A stretch of DNA of 64,000 nucleotides from Hanleya hanleyi (Eukaryota; Mollusca; Polyplacophora; Lepidopleurida; Hanleyidae). The notes under the pieces were generated by a model. That model had not been told where the DNA came from. It saw only the letters and a list, made by a program, of their open reading frames with translations, and did not search any database. This document shows positions 22,914 to 35,598 of this stretch, piece by piece (positions within the stretch are counted from its first letter, which is position 1; every line of letters starts with the position of its first letter). The stretch covers positions 1 through 64,000 of the forward strand of contig JAVTVY010019500.1 of the NCBI GenBank assembly GCA_036873755.1, given 5' to 3'. Both the position numbers and the translations under genes were made by a program.

Positions 22914-25900
22914 TTACTGAATTTGTATTGTACAATGATAATCATGCTTTAGCAAGATGAGTTTGATGCGAAATCTAAACTCGATTGCACAGCTAACCAC
23001 ACAATTCAACCATCTATCTATTCCAGTATGCATTGGCAGTTGCTATAATCTTGGAAGGCTGTATCCCTGTATGCATTTGATTGCTATGCTGGAACAGAGC
23101 GAAAGTTTCCCCTAGACCATATTGCATACATTGGAGTAATTTCTCTAATTATTCACGAAATACATGGTGAGGTGGTTTGAAAATCCAACAATACGTCTAT
23201 GCCATAACATCCGGATTGCCAGGCTCTCTCAGTGTAAGCTAACACAAACATATATTAATTAGGGGACGCCCCATGTCATTTCAGCCCTTTCATCAAGCGC
23301 GTTGTGCATCCAGGTTTTTCTCTTCACTAATTCGGCTTGCGTCGGAATACATCAAGATTTCACGAGGCTGGATGTACCGAGTTTTCAAAAAAGTTACTTT
23401 CACAGTAAACTAACTTAAAACGTTTTCTTCCAAATTTACACGAGTTGTGCATTAATTTTGCATCAGTAGACTAAATTATAGACTTCTTACTTAACTTACC
23501 ATAAAAGATACGGGTTATAATCAGTGAATCACAGACCTGTGCTAATAGTTTCAAAATTACCAGCGGTGCTTATTTGGATTGGTTTGAGAGTAACCAAGAT
23601 ATGTTTGGTTGATTTTAACCATGCTCTTCCAAGTTAAATGGTCATATTTTGTTCATGAATGTATCACGCCTCTAAGTTCTGTATACGGATGTTTAAGCTT
23701 AGCTGAAAGACTAAGTTGGATACCAGCAGAGTAGACTAGAACTATATATCTCCAAATTGTACAGACCAGATACATTTTACACCAGCTATGCAGGTCAGCT
23801 GGTGCAGCCCTGTGGTGATTTACTTGACCTGGTCAAGATTGTTATCTAGGCCATCATAGAGATACAGGACCTGGTTAACATAAAACTTGAGCCATATCCC
23901 AGTCTGCCTTCAAACCTGTTAAATACTGCTCAACACTTAGACTGATGTTGGTCTGCATTTCAAGACAGCCCATGCTAAATGTAAGTTGTCAAGTGACAAT
24001 CATTTTGTTATTCAAGTATTTTTAATAATCTTCAGCTCATGAAGTTTGTTTCCGGTGATATGTTAATTGATGTTAAGATATTTGAACTTTACGGAGGCTA
24101 TATGACAACATTTCTGCCTAGAATATCATCAGGATATAAATCCTATTAACAGGATAAACATTGATCATGTTGCAGATGGGGGTACATACATGTGTAGAGG
24201 TAGCAATATTCAGGTCGGCAAACTTGCACACTCAGATATGGACGTTGTTTATATACAATTTAAAGTAAACTTAAGAGCCACTTTTGAGCTTCGTAGGTTT
24301 ATATTGTTTTGACTAAATTGATTAGACAATAAATACATGTATGCCATAATGATATTCAAATTCCTTTTAAATAGAGTATCTTTGTTGATAATTTGGAACA
24401 CTGATGCTACAAATTTCACTTTTAAAACTCAGAAAATGTACATGTAATTTACCAGTAATAACCAGTTCTTATTACTACATGTACATGTTCTTAGATTAGT
24501 TTGTTAACTTGTATTTTGCCATACTAATATCCTGTATTGAGTCGTGCAATAAGCAATTGAATTTTTCAGTTCTCACTTAGGCATGCTTCGATCTAGCGTA
24601 GCCCTCTATTCCAAATGATTGAGCAATACTGTCCTACAGGATTAACTTAAATTCGATTTTTCAAATTATACACATTGGTAGAAGTTTTGAGAAGGATCAC
24701 ACAAACACTGTGGAAGCCCGTTGAAAACTTTAAACATTAAATTCAATTGAAATGCTATCCTGATGTTTGAAGTCCCCCAATAATTGAAGCAGAAACACAC
24801 AACACTATACTGTAGTTTCAATGGGTTTCGGAGAGAATGAAAAATGTTATACCATAATCCTACTATACGAATGCACTAGAACACTGCTTTATGCGACCAT
24901 TTTCTGCGAGGGTCGTTGGCATAAATCGTATAAACTTCTTTAAAAAAAGGACTGTTGAAAGAGTTTTGAATCTAATCATGTAAAATGGACAGGCCCATGC
25001 AATCGATCCAAAACATGAGAGTCGGGTCTGACTTCTGGATCGAACATTTTTAACTTTTTTGACAATATACTGTCAAAATGCAGCAGATTTCACAATTTTA
25101 CATCTAGATTAAAAAAAAATACCCTGAACACAATAGGGAAATGAAAGTGATTTCCGCTCGAGTATCTTCACATATATCACTCAGTAAATTTCTTTGATGT
25201 CAAAATATTCCATCAAAATGCACCAGAACATACCATTTAGTAAATTAAAGTAAAAAAAATTAATCCCAGGCGGGACCACCTAGAAAGTATAAGTTCCACT
25301 TCAAAAACCTTTCTACAGTTTTGCTTCAGTGTTAAAATACATGTCTCGAAAGTCGGAAATATGCTGTCAAAATGCGCCATTTCATGTTCAGATTTTCAAC
25401 AACTTCTGTGAACCTCAAATCAGAATCAAAATTACAAGCTATAACGGAGTGGTGATTTGCGAATCCGAAGATCTGGGGACTAGGCGGCCGCTGGATCCTC
25501 ACATTAAATGCTGCAATAGTAGCCCCCAATCAAAGAATTTGCCAAAAGAGCTTTACCGGTATGCATTGTGCATTTGTAAAGTTATCATTGAAAGTCTTTT
25601 TCTTTATGGTTGGAAATATAGTCCAGTGGGCTAACGTGCACGAATCGAATTGTCATGGATCCAGGAACAAATCCTCCCCCAAAATTTACAAAGAAAAAAA
25701 AATATTGTGGCTGTTTGTATTGAAGGCAATTGACCTTGCTACCAATCGACAGTAAGGGAATACATGGCTGCAATCACCACCAAATGACTGCAGATTTTTC
25801 GGATGACATAAAATTGGCTAATAATCTACGCATGTGAGGTTGTTCCTTGACTCAAAGAACGTATGACCATAGTGATAACATCATCTCATGCCGAGATTTA

Positions 25901-26908
25901 TAGCAAACTCTTCATCTCAATATACAGCATTATATGGCATGGATATGTACAATGCATATGCTTATCAATAGATTTGAAAGGCGAAGTCAAACTCGAAGGC
26001 GACAATCTTTTGAATCAATAATTTCACACTTTTAGGATTTCGAATCTGTCTGACCCTGACATTCTGCCCCATGCTCGGAATCCATACAAAATTGTCTAAG
26101 ATTTTTAGGGCGTACCCGTATTGTTTCACCCCCACCCCCCTTCCAGTTTAACATTTTTTGTCACCCAAGGACTGGAGGATGAAAATATATTTTGTAGTCA
26201 AACAAAAAAAGATGGCTGCCAATATGTCACATTCTAAAACTGCACTGTTTTGATGATTTTTGTCAGATTTAGTTACGCATATTTTCAGCAAAAACATATA
26301 TTGTAATATAAAATAACTTAGGGTACTTGTATAAAGATCAAATTAGACATTTTTGTCAGTCAGACCCTCATGGCCATCATTATTAATTTACCCATGATCC
26401 TCTGTACGGAGACTTATGTAAGTAGATTCCAAATTATTCCTGCATGATTAGTGGTAACGTCACGGAGTGTCAGCTTACGTGTTACGTTGCGATGCAAGCC
26501 GAATTAATAAGGAGAAAAACTTGGAAGTACAACGCGTTTGATGAAAGGGCTGAAATGACATGGGGGGTCTCCTAATTAATATATTTTTGTGTAAGCTTAC
26601 ACCGGGAGAGCCTGACAATCAGGATGTTATGGCATAGACATATTTTTTGAATTTTTAAACCACCTCACCATGTATTTCATGAATAATTTGAGAAATTACC
26701 CCCAATGTATGCAGCATGGAAACTTTCGCTCTGTTCTAGCGTAACAATCAAATGCATACTGGGACTGAACCATCCAAGATTATAGCAACTGTCAATGCAT
26801 ACTGGAATAGATTATTGAATTGCGTGGTTAGTTGTGCAATCAAGTTTAAATTTCGCATCAAACTCATCTTGCTACAGCAAGATTATCATTGTACCACAAA
26901 TTCAGTAA
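22914..26908. mobile_element. Foldback MITE with ~340-bp arms, split by a 3.3-kb insertion
   Basis: 22914-23261 (TTACTGAATTTGT ... ATATTAATTA) is the reverse complement of 26573-26908 (TAATTAATATAT ... ACAAATTCAGTAA). Without the insertion it would be a ~680-bp near-perfect palindrome with an AT-rich centre. Arms share GAGCGAAAGTTTCC, CATGGTGAGGTGGTTT and GCCATAACATCC. No coding frame. Confidence 0.88.
23262..26572. mobile_element. 3.3-kb TIR element inserted at the MITE centre
   Basis: Left terminus GGGGACGCCCCATGTCATTT and right terminus AAATGACATGGGGGGTCTCC begin inverted repeats of at least 90 bp (GCCCTTTCATCAAGCGCGTTGT, TTCGGCTTGC). TAATTA on both sides may be the target-site duplication, but the site is itself palindromic. 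The first ten bases match those of copy R (GGGGACGCCC), hinting at one superfamily. The interior has three degenerate ~145-bp units at 25050-25420 (GTCAAAATGCRCCA) and no transposase. Confidence 0.82.
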
Positions 26909-26917
26909 TTTGTCTGG

Positions 26918-27694
26918 TTTAGAGTTGAACTCTTAAACTTAAAAGACACAGAGTGTTACCTTAGTCAAAGGGAAGAGGACCTACTTCATGGGTATACATG
27001 TAGTGTCCAACAGTATTTGGAGACATCTAGGTCATTGGTCAAGTTTTGAATCTGATATCCTGGGGTAAATCACAGTAGAGTGATAAGTCTAACCAGGTCA
27101 AATGTCTGTAAGGTTCAACAGCCAGAGGGAGCCTTCAGCCTGAACAACTTTTCATCAACACATGTACATGCAGACTTTAACATACACGGACTATTAAGCC
27201 CTAAATGTATAGGCCTACAGCTGTAGTAATCATAAAATGGAACAATTGGTTGCCAGTTTTTACTTTTAACTCTTATCTCAAGTAACTAGACCGATTCACT
27301 CTCTATTCAGTGGACTCGATCCTTTCAAATACCTGAAATGATTATAAGTCAAAAAAGAAACTTGCCAAATAAATATCAGAAGGCCTAATATTAATTGTAC
27401 ATGTATCTCGACTTCTTTTGTGAAAAAATGAAGCCTTAACTTTATCTTCGTTTTGATAATTCGGTAACATCATTAACAAACCAATCATCAGCTAAATCAT
27501 GAACCTGCCTAACTTTCTCTGGTACGCATTCAAGTACTGGTAGAAACCAAAATATCATTGATTGTCCATCACTGGCGAGATATGAGAATAGGAAATCGCT
27601 AGACATATTTAGATCATACATACTGCTGGAGAACTATGATTATCGTCTTCTAAACCACGTGAACTAGTTAATACCAATTTGAAAGTGTCAAAAC
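26918..27694. other. Loop of the large inverted repeat, no gene seen
   Basis: Sequence between the foldback MITE and arm H'. No repeat partner or coding frame recognised in this window. Confidence 0.5.
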
Positions 27695-30155
27695 TACCGG
27701 TACTGAGGGGGGCTAATTTAAGTATGGGAGCAAACAGCATCAGTATACATGTAGGTGAAAAAATCTATGTATGCCGGGTGATTTTGAGCGCTGAATTTGT
27801 TTGCGGTTTTATCATCTTCCTGGTTTATTTTTTTGAACCGAATGTTTTCTCCTGAGACAATAATTTGCCAGGCTTTCGATTTTTTCAATTTTCAGAATGA
27901 CTGTCACTTTCGAGAAATTCGGGTAAGATGACGTAGAATCTTGAAAGGTGACAGCTCTTAAAATATCTTAATCTTGAACGATATCACTATAATACAGTAT
28001 CCACTAGCTTTGTGCTGTATTATATTCTGATTTCATATTGAACCAACTTTCCAATTCAGCGCTGACAGTAACATATAGTGAATGAAGAGATGGATATACC
28101 GGTACTTCGGCACTCCATCGTACTGTGAGTATAATAGGCTGACATCACTCGTGCAGCAAGTATATACAGTTTTATCCAAGGCTATGGGAATTATAATCCT
28201 CAAGTGTCAATTAAGGTTATTAGTCAGTGTTGCTGCTTTTGACGCCTTATTATGTCATCGTCTGGAAAAGAAAGCGAATCATTTGACACACACAAATGAG
28301 GTAAGAACATCTTACCATTGCTTGGTGATAATACAGCTCTGATGCATCACTGTTTATACAAAGCATCTTCCACTCTTGAGAGTTGCTCATTACCCTCATA
28401 AGTAGGGTGCACTGCCTTTGATGTATGGCATTAATACAGATTCCACAACTGAGGTATGGGCGGAGGGAATAATTGTCAGTGTCACGGTCTTATATGGTTA
28501 TGACTATATATTTCTCATCACAAAGATGAATGGTGGTTCTAAACTTGATTATGTGTCATGTTTCTAAATTTATACCTTCATTTTGGTTGATTGTAGTTAC
28601 TGTACTTAAATTTTAGCTGACTAACCCCGCCCTTCCATGCTACATGTAGTTTGTTCACTATGATTGAAACTGTTTTTCCCACAGAATCCAGATTTCATTT
28701 CTCTGGGATACAAATGTAGCTGCCCTTTCAAAATAATAATCTGTGTGCTGAATTCTTAACTGCATTGATTTTGATATCTATCTGTACATGGACCAAGCCA
28801 GCTGACCCCGCTCTGTGAGAGTGAAACTTATTTGACCTAATTACCATCAAATGTTTGGCTATGCCACCCTGGCCAGGCAGGTTGTATGGGGTCAGCGTAC
28901 AACTTGACCTATATCCTAAGTCTGCCTGTGAAGTTTAAATACACTGGTTTTAATTTGACATCCTCGCAAGCCAGTGTATCTGTGTTATAGTGGTGGATCG
29001 ATGCAATGGCTTGGTTAGTTACTCATACGAGTTTTGGATATAACTAGATCAATGGAATCCCTCTAAATAAACCGAATCAATGATCGCGCTAAGCTAGTTG
29101 ATTGCGCCAATCCGCTGCAAGGTACGAGATGTGACAGGTTTGAATTTCATCGCGGGCCCAACTGCTTTGATGTCAAGTTGAAATCGACATCGGAAGTCAA
29201 AGCAAAAACCGCAGGCTTGGAATTACAAGCGTCTAGTCCGTCATTCATAATTCAGCCGTTGTAAGTTGGAGAATATCCTCGTCCATAATCCAAAGATCTA
29301 TTCCATATTCCATATAACAGTATTAGCACCAAATTCAAAAAGACAATCATAGTATACATAAACATAAGCTTGTTTCCTGCAAGAGAGAAGCGGTCAACAG
29401 TTTTCAATGATGCCGGCAAGACATCATGATGTTCCAAAAATATCAAATCCGTATCGCTGATCAGTATTCTTAATCCATAATATTCGTTGTAAAGTCGTCA
29501 TCTAAAGAATGATGTATCTCAGTCACGCTTTGATTGTGACTGTTCATATGAGTACCATGAGGATCTTGAAGTACATGGGTTCATACGGCCTCTAGCCCCG
29601 GGTTAAGCGGAATTAGACACAAATTACGAAACGTAACGCCATAGATCTTGCACGCTACGCTCGTATTTTGCTATCAGCATGCGATATGTATAATACCGAC
29701 ATCCTAATTCAAAACAAGCGCGGGGGGGATGAAATGTACGAGATCGTATAATAGAGACGTCGACCGAAGAACTCCTTCGAATCACCAAAAGGATTTAACT
29801 GGACTTGCGAAGATGGCATTGGAAATCAGCCCAAACATGAAGTAAGTTGTGATTCTTAAATGACTCATGGTAGATCTGTAAACCTAATAATCTTCTCTTG
29901 AAACCTTCTGGGTTATAAGGAGTCTCAGCCCATGCTAAATACCAGGTATGGAAAACTGATATGTTCTGATCTTCAATCTCGGTGTATACTATTTGTATAA
30001 AAATATTTTGTGTTCCTTAATAACTTTTCATCTCTCTGCTCATAAAATGCTCCTATAAATAATTACGCAATTGCTGTGTTGAGCTTTATAACAAACAAGC
30101 GATATTAAAATATATATAAATATAGACATATTATACATACATGTAACTATCACAC
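27695..30155. repeat. Right arms H' and C' of the large inverted repeat
   Basis: 27695-28625 mirrors 19089-19868, and 28640-30155 mirrors 15625-16231, running on from one another without the L insertion. An 860-bp insertion (28966-29825) with a truncated retroelement at 29221-29699 interrupts C'. CTAACCCCGCCCTTCCATGC at about 28621-28640 is the unoccupied target of element L. Confidence 0.85.
29221..29699 (-). mobile_element. 5'-truncated reverse-transcriptase element
   Basis: About 480 bp nearly identical in reverse complement to 35880-36362: the final codons of the RT frame, the 3' non-coding region (CTAATTCCGCTTAACCCGGGG, GTACTTCAAGATCCTCATGG) and the same 3' tip. The 5' break at about 29699 lies inside the coding tail. 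It sits in arm C', absent from arm C, so it inserted after the arms formed. Confidence 0.85.
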
Positions 30156-30164
30156 GCTAAGGAA

Positions 30165-30285
30165 AAAGGGTTCTTCAAGGGTTCTTCACGAACATTGAGG
30201 GTTCTACCTAGAACCCTTTTGTACCAAAGGGTTCTAAGTGAGTTTTGAGAGTTCTAGGTAGAACCCTTTCATCCTCGGTGATCAA
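30165..30285. repeat. AAGGGTTCT inverted-repeat cluster
   Basis: GGGTTCTACCTAGAACCC at 30199-30216 and GAGTTCTAGGTAGAACCC at 30249-30266 are each self-complementary and also pair with one another. AAGGGTTCTT recurs upstream (30170-30190). Stem-loop DNA resembling the end of a small MITE; no coding frame. Confidence 0.75.
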
Positions 30286-30289
30286 ATCC

Positions 30290-31197
30290 GGGCATTTTTG
30301 TTTTCGCTCCAACGATTTTGTCATGTGACATCTCCCCGCCATCTTGAAGTCTCATTCTTGATCAGTCCGCGAGCGTTGCACGCTTCCCGAGTTTTCAGAT
30401 TAATCCAGGAACAAGACCACATCAAACAGTCATTTATAGGTACGTATATCAATTTCGAAAGTTACAAACATCCTAAATAATGGCTATGGTGTCGTGAGCT
30501 GATCAGTAATTGGGGTTAATTTATAAATATAATTCCGAGAGTTTTGTGGCCGGCATGCCGTCGGTATTGTGTGTGCTGGCTTGTAAAACATGCGTATCGG
30601 GTCGCATGGATTCCATCTCTCAATATACGAATACCGTACGAACGTTTATTATTTTGTTCATATACCCCGCTCCTCCAACTTTCCAAACTGTTTTTTTTAT
30701 GAATGAGACCAAATATCCGCGTCAAACTACTGAAATAACAAGAAGAGGTGAACAAAGAACTCGCTCCAGGCACAATAGGTCTGGCGGATAGGGTACCGTG
30801 GCCAGCTGTGTGCCATGTGTCCAGTGACCCAAGCAGTATAGCCTGCTGCTTCGGCCTCGTGGCTGTAGATAAGTAATTCGATTCGGTTACACAGAGATTT
30901 AGATAGCAGTTAACCGTTACAGCCCAATGTATACAGTCACTATTTATTTTAGTTTGATGTTTTCTTCAGCACAGCTCTAGATCAGTAATAACAATTCAAC
31001 TATGGAAATGTGATATATTTCTCATAGCCATAGGCTTAATTTTAGCATGTTTGCCTTCATTTTTTAATTTCAATATAATTTAACCATGTTAACTGCAAAA
31101 TTACATTGTTAATTGATATTTTCCACTGTTAATTGAATTAGCTTAACATTTTAAATGCAGGTAAACAGCCAATCAGAACAAGCTGAGTAGCTGGCAG
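30290..31197. other. No confident gene; possible non-coding first exon at 30290-30437
   Basis: A slightly GC-richer segment ends in CATTTATAG followed by GTACGTAT, a good splice-donor consensus at about 30438. It might be a 5' untranslated exon on the plus strand. No promoter element or coding frame supports it beyond that. Confidence 0.2.
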
Positions 31198-31569
31198 GTC
31201 CCCCGCCAAAAAGCTTGTCTGGAAATGGGCTTCTCACACACACGGGATATAATCACCATATATATTTTGTGTGATGGTAAATCGTTGCTAGGAGTGTGGT
31301 GTTGTTGATGTGAAGGAGATATAATTGTGAAGGACAATGTTGCAAATTGTCTATGGGAGAAAGGGGACAGGGTGATCGAGAAAGATCATCCGATGGCATA
31401 GTTGTGCCGAAAAAAGAGTGACTTCTTCTGAGATCCCAGCCATCCGCTAAGTTTGAAGTTAATCGGTTGAATTGTTCTTGAGATGTCGCGTTCACAACAT
31501 GGTTGGGACGGCCGGACGGAAGGATGGGTAGCATTTCCATATCCGCCTCCTACTTACGTGGCGGGGGAC
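31198..31569. mobile_element. 372-bp MITE-like element with GTCCCCCGCCA ends
   Basis: GTCCCCCGCCA at 31198-31208 is inverted as TGGCGGGGGAC at 31559-31569. Inside are GTTAATCGGTTGAATTGTTC and GGGACGGCCGGACGGAAGG, features common in small molluscan repeats from memory. A second GCGGGGGAC follows at 31576. No coding frame. Confidence 0.7.
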
Positions 31570-32400
31570 AAACGTGCGGGGGACAAAAATGAATCTATTA
31601 ATGTTGAAAAATGAGGTTCCAGGAAAAGTCTATGCCGTTAATGATACTTGAGTAATTCTTCTATGTAATTACAGGAATTGACATTTTGGGAATTTTATTG
31701 AACATGCACTTTGGATATTCAGTAGTTATGCCCTTACATCGAATCAGTTTAGTAGCTTATAACTGCCATTCAATTTATTTATCAATTAAGTATTTATTTA
31801 TTTTTGGGGGAATTGCCACCCGTGTTGAAATAAATTTCGCTTGCGATAAAATTCATTCTCCACCCTAGTTGAAATATATTTCCTCCATTCAGTTGGGAAT
31901 GAAATGCAGACGAGGGTGCAGATCTCAAATTTGATTTCCCCTTTATTGTACTGTTTTCAGAGAAGTGAAATAGATGGCCCCCTCTTTCCAGGATGACTGA
32001 GAGGATGACAGACAGGCTTTTCCCAACAATTCGAAAACAATCTGTTTTTTGAGGCCTTAGAATACTTGGAAGAAGAATGATGCCATGCTAGATGGGTAAA
32101 GTACCAGTGATTTTGAACTGATCTCTTTGTACCTACATGTATATTACTGCATTGAAAATTATACAAATAACCAATCTCACAAATTATGAAAAATATATTT
32201 TTCTACAGGTGCATAAATCAGAGCCCACGTAAGAAAACATAATTGTAAGAGTTTGGAATAAAAGTTGGGTAAAGTGCTTCAAGGACATGTACATACCCAA
32301 CCCCAGATCCTATTTTATTTGAACAATATTGGACAGAAAGAATAATTTCAAATTATGTTTACTGTATCATAATCAATGTGAAACGACATTTATTATTCAG

Positions 32401-32623
32401 ATCATTGCCAGGACCATCTAATGCTGAGCCGTCTAATCCTGAACCAAAGCAGGAGAGACCTGGGCAGGAGAATCCAAGGACATATGGACTCTTGAGCTTC
32501 CCACCATTAGTGAAAATGGCTCTCCAAAATGAAGGTGGAGAGCTGAAGTGCTTCCGAGGGACTAAGATAATGACCATGCTGACTCAAGTTCTCTTTAATC
32601 AGCTAAGTCAGATCATGAGATGA
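32401..32623 (+). CDS. Candidate 3' exon of an unrecognised gene
   Basis: TTTATTATTCAG at 32389-32400 is a convincing acceptor. After it the frame encodes about 73 residues from SLPGPSNAEPSNPEPKQE (Pro/Glu-rich linker) to LKCFRGTKIMTMLTQVLFNQ, ending at TGA 32621-32623. Composition is protein-like: charged linker, then an amphipathic segment. I do not recognise the family. A second coding relic on the same strand lies at 35281. It could be an isolated exon left in the inverted repeat. Confidence 0.35.
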
Positions 32624-32807
32624 CCACATTAGCCACAGCAAGATAAATGAATGGCTCAGATCTGATATCGTCATCCATAAATACTTTTTGTGTCTATTAC
32701 AAATTAATTCTTCACTTATCAAGATCCTCGAGAATTTTATCAAAGCAACAATTAACTAGTTTGTATTGAAAATTAACATGTGTAAGCTGGCATATGAAAA
32801 TAGAAGG

Positions 32808-34855
32808 TACATGTCCACCTTAACTTTTTTGTTTGAAGTCTAGTACATACACGTGCGTGTGTGAAGCTGACACACACAACTTTCTAGCTAACATCTGTAT
32901 CCCAAAAGTACATAATTATCTGCCTTAACATTTTGGTGTGAAATCTAGCACATACACGTGAGTGTGTGGAGCTGACACACAGAGAACTTTCTAGCTAATA
33001 TCTGTATCCCTAAAGTACATGTCTGCCTTAATATTTTTGTGTGAAGTCTAGCACATACACGTCAGTGTGTGAAGCTGACACACACACAACTTTCTGGCTA
33101 ACATCTGTATCACAAAAGTACATGTCTGCCGTAACAACTTGTGTGTGAAGTCTAGCACATACACGTAATTGTGTGAAGCTGACACACACAGAACTTTCTT
33201 GCTACATGTAGCTAACATCTGTATCCCAAAAGTACGTATATGCCTTAACATTTTTCTAGCACATACATGCGAGTGTGTGAAGCTGACACACACAGAACTT
33301 TCTAGCTAACATCTGTATCCCAAAAGTACATGTCTGCCTTAACATTTTCTGTGTGAAGTCTAGCACATACACGTGAGTGTGAAGCTCATACACACAGAAC
33401 TTTCTACCTAAAATCTCTATCCCAAAAGTACATCTGCCTTAACATTTTTTGTGTGAAGTCTAGCACATACGCGTGAGTGTGTGAAGCTGACACACACATA
33501 ACTTTCTAGCTAACATCTGTATCACAAAAAGTACATGTCTGCCGTAACATTTTCTGTGTGAAGTCTAGCACATACACGTGAGTGTGTGAAGCTGACACAC
33601 ACAGAACTTTCTAGCTAACATCTGTATCCCCAAAAGTACATGTCTGCCTTAACATTTTCTGCGTGAAATCTAGCACATACACGTGAGTGTGTGAAGCTGA
33701 CACACACAGAACTTTCTAGCTAACATCTGTATCCCCAAAAGTACATGTCTGCCTTAACATTTTCTGTGTGAAGTCTAGCACATACACGTGAGTGTGTGAA
33801 GCTGACACACACAGAACTTTCCAGCTACCATCTGTATCCCAAAAGTACATGTCTGCCATAACAACGTTTGTATGAAGTCTAGCACATACACTTGAGTGTG
33901 TGAAGCTGACACACACATGACATTCTAGCAAACATCTGTATCTCAAAAGTACATGTCTGCCTTAACATTTTTTGTGTGAAATCTAGCACATACGCTTGAG
34001 TGTGTGAAGCTAACACGCATAGCTTTCTACCTAACATCTGTATCTCCAAAAATACATGTCTGCCTTAACATTTTCTGTGTCAAGTTTAGCACATACACTT
34101 GAGTGTGTGAAGCTGACACACACATGACTTTCTAGCTAACATCTGTATCCCAAAAGTACATGTCTGCCATAAAAACGTTTGTGTGAAATCTAGCACATAC
34201 ACTTGAGTGTGTGAAGCTGACACACACATGACTTTCTAGCTAACATCTGTATCGCTAAAGTACATGTCTGCCTTAACATTTTCTGTGTGAAGTCTAGCAC
34301 ATACACGTGAGTGTGTGAAGCTGACACGCACATAATTCTTCAGCTAACATCAGGATCTCAAAAGTACATGTTTACCATAGCATTTTCTTTGTGAAGACTA
34401 ACACTGACACATACATGCGAGTGTTATACACACAGAAATTTCTAGCTAACACCTGTATCCCAAAAGTAGATCTGCCGTAACATGTTTTGTGTGAAGTCTA
34501 GCACATACATGTGAGTATGTGAAGCTGATACACTCACAACTTTCTAGCTAACATCTGTATCCCCAAATTACATGTATGCTTTAACATTTTCTGTGAGAAG
34601 TCTAGCACATACATGTGTGTGAAGCTGACACAAAACTTTCTAGCTAACATCTGTATCCCGAAAGTACATGTCTGCCATAGCAACGTTTGTGTGAAGTCTA
34701 GCACATACATGTGATTGTGTTAAGCTGACACACACAGAACTTTCTAGCTAACATCTGTATCTCAAAAGTACATGTATGCCTTAACATTTTCTGTGAGAAG
34801 TCTAGCACATACACGTGTGTGAACCTGACACATACAAAATATTCTAGCTAACATA
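32808..34855. repeat. ~100-bp minisatellite, about 20 copies
   Basis: A unit of roughly 98-106 bp repeats across 2 kb: GTGTGAAGTCTAGCACATAC, ACGTGAGTGTGTGAAGCTGACACACAC, AACTTTCTAGCTAACATCTG, TATCCCAAAAGTACATG, TCTGCCTTAACATTTT. Units differ by point changes and small indels (CCATAACAACG variants cluster at 33850-34690), with more decay towards the right end. Each unit contains the internal inverted repeat GTGTGTGAAGCTGACACACAC, able to form a hairpin. Confidence 0.95.
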
Positions 34856-35280
34856 ACGCATATGTTTTGCTTGTTTCCTATCTAGGCTTTTGTTGTGTGC
34901 AATCAAGTACCATATATACCACTGGATGTATGGAGAGGGCACATCTTGATTATTCTATCTAGCATTCGTAGCATTCAGCTTTTTTAAATATTTGTCAGGT
35001 GAATTCAATTATATACATATGGATGTGTGAAAGTGAAGCACCATCCAGTATTACTGAAGTTATAGTTTATTACAGAAGAACACAATTCATTATTCGCTGG
35101 TGTATAGTGTAAACATGTATTTGAAACTTGATAAGCCAGAACCCTGTCAATATCGACTAAAGCTGGTCCCAAGAATGATCGGCTTATACAGCTTTCACTG
35201 TTTAACTATTCCATGTCTAAGCTTCTTGACACTGGTATAAAATCGGCTTGCAAATCAATCGCAATTTTTATCTGTTTCAG

Positions 35281-35530
35281 ATTCCTCAAATTCCAAATCC
35301 TATAACATTGCAAAGAGGGAAATCCGTTAAATGCAGAGAAGATGTCCATTTACTTGGATGATATTCAGGTGCTGAATGACGACGCCACCATGGATATTTA
35401 TGTTATGTGTTTGCGGTAGAGTACCCCAAAGGACTAAAAAAGATCATGCTCTTCCTGGAAAAGTTTGTTTACTTATTGAATGTGGACACAGCAGTGCCCA
35501 TCACAGTTACTAAAGCTTTGAATTTCGCAT
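35281..35530 (+). pseudogene. Coding relic, unrecognised
   Basis: After the acceptor TTTATCTGTTTCAG (ending 35280) come frames encoding SIYLDDIQVLNDDATMDIYV and then, one base out of frame, VEYPKGLKKIMLFLEKFVYL, with a stop between. Both pieces are protein-like and appear to belong to one exon broken by a 1-base indel near 35398. The family is not recognised. It may be linked to the exon at 32401 on the same strand. Confidence 0.35.
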
Positions 35531-35598
35531 TTAAAAACATTGTTCACAGCAAAAACCAACTTGAATAGGATCCACGGTCGTAATATGCCTGAAATAGT
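35505..35598 (+). repeat. Right arm B'
   Basis: Mirrors 14957-15050 (GCTTTGAATTTCGCATTTAAAAAC, TGTTCACAGCAAAAACC, ATATGCCTGAAATAGT). It continues after the retroelement at 36363 with ATTAAATCATATTCACTCAC, so the retroelement split a SINE tail. Confidence 0.75.

Noticed and set aside
25480..25502. NotI and BamHI sites side by side, suggesting vector sequence
   Set aside because: GCGGCCGC and GGATCC occur, but the flanks are AT-rich genomic DNA with no vector-like continuation.
33048..33946. Repetitive proteins with CVSFTHS motifs on the minus strand
   Set aside because: Frames are by-products of the ~100-bp minisatellite and do not continue across unit length variants.
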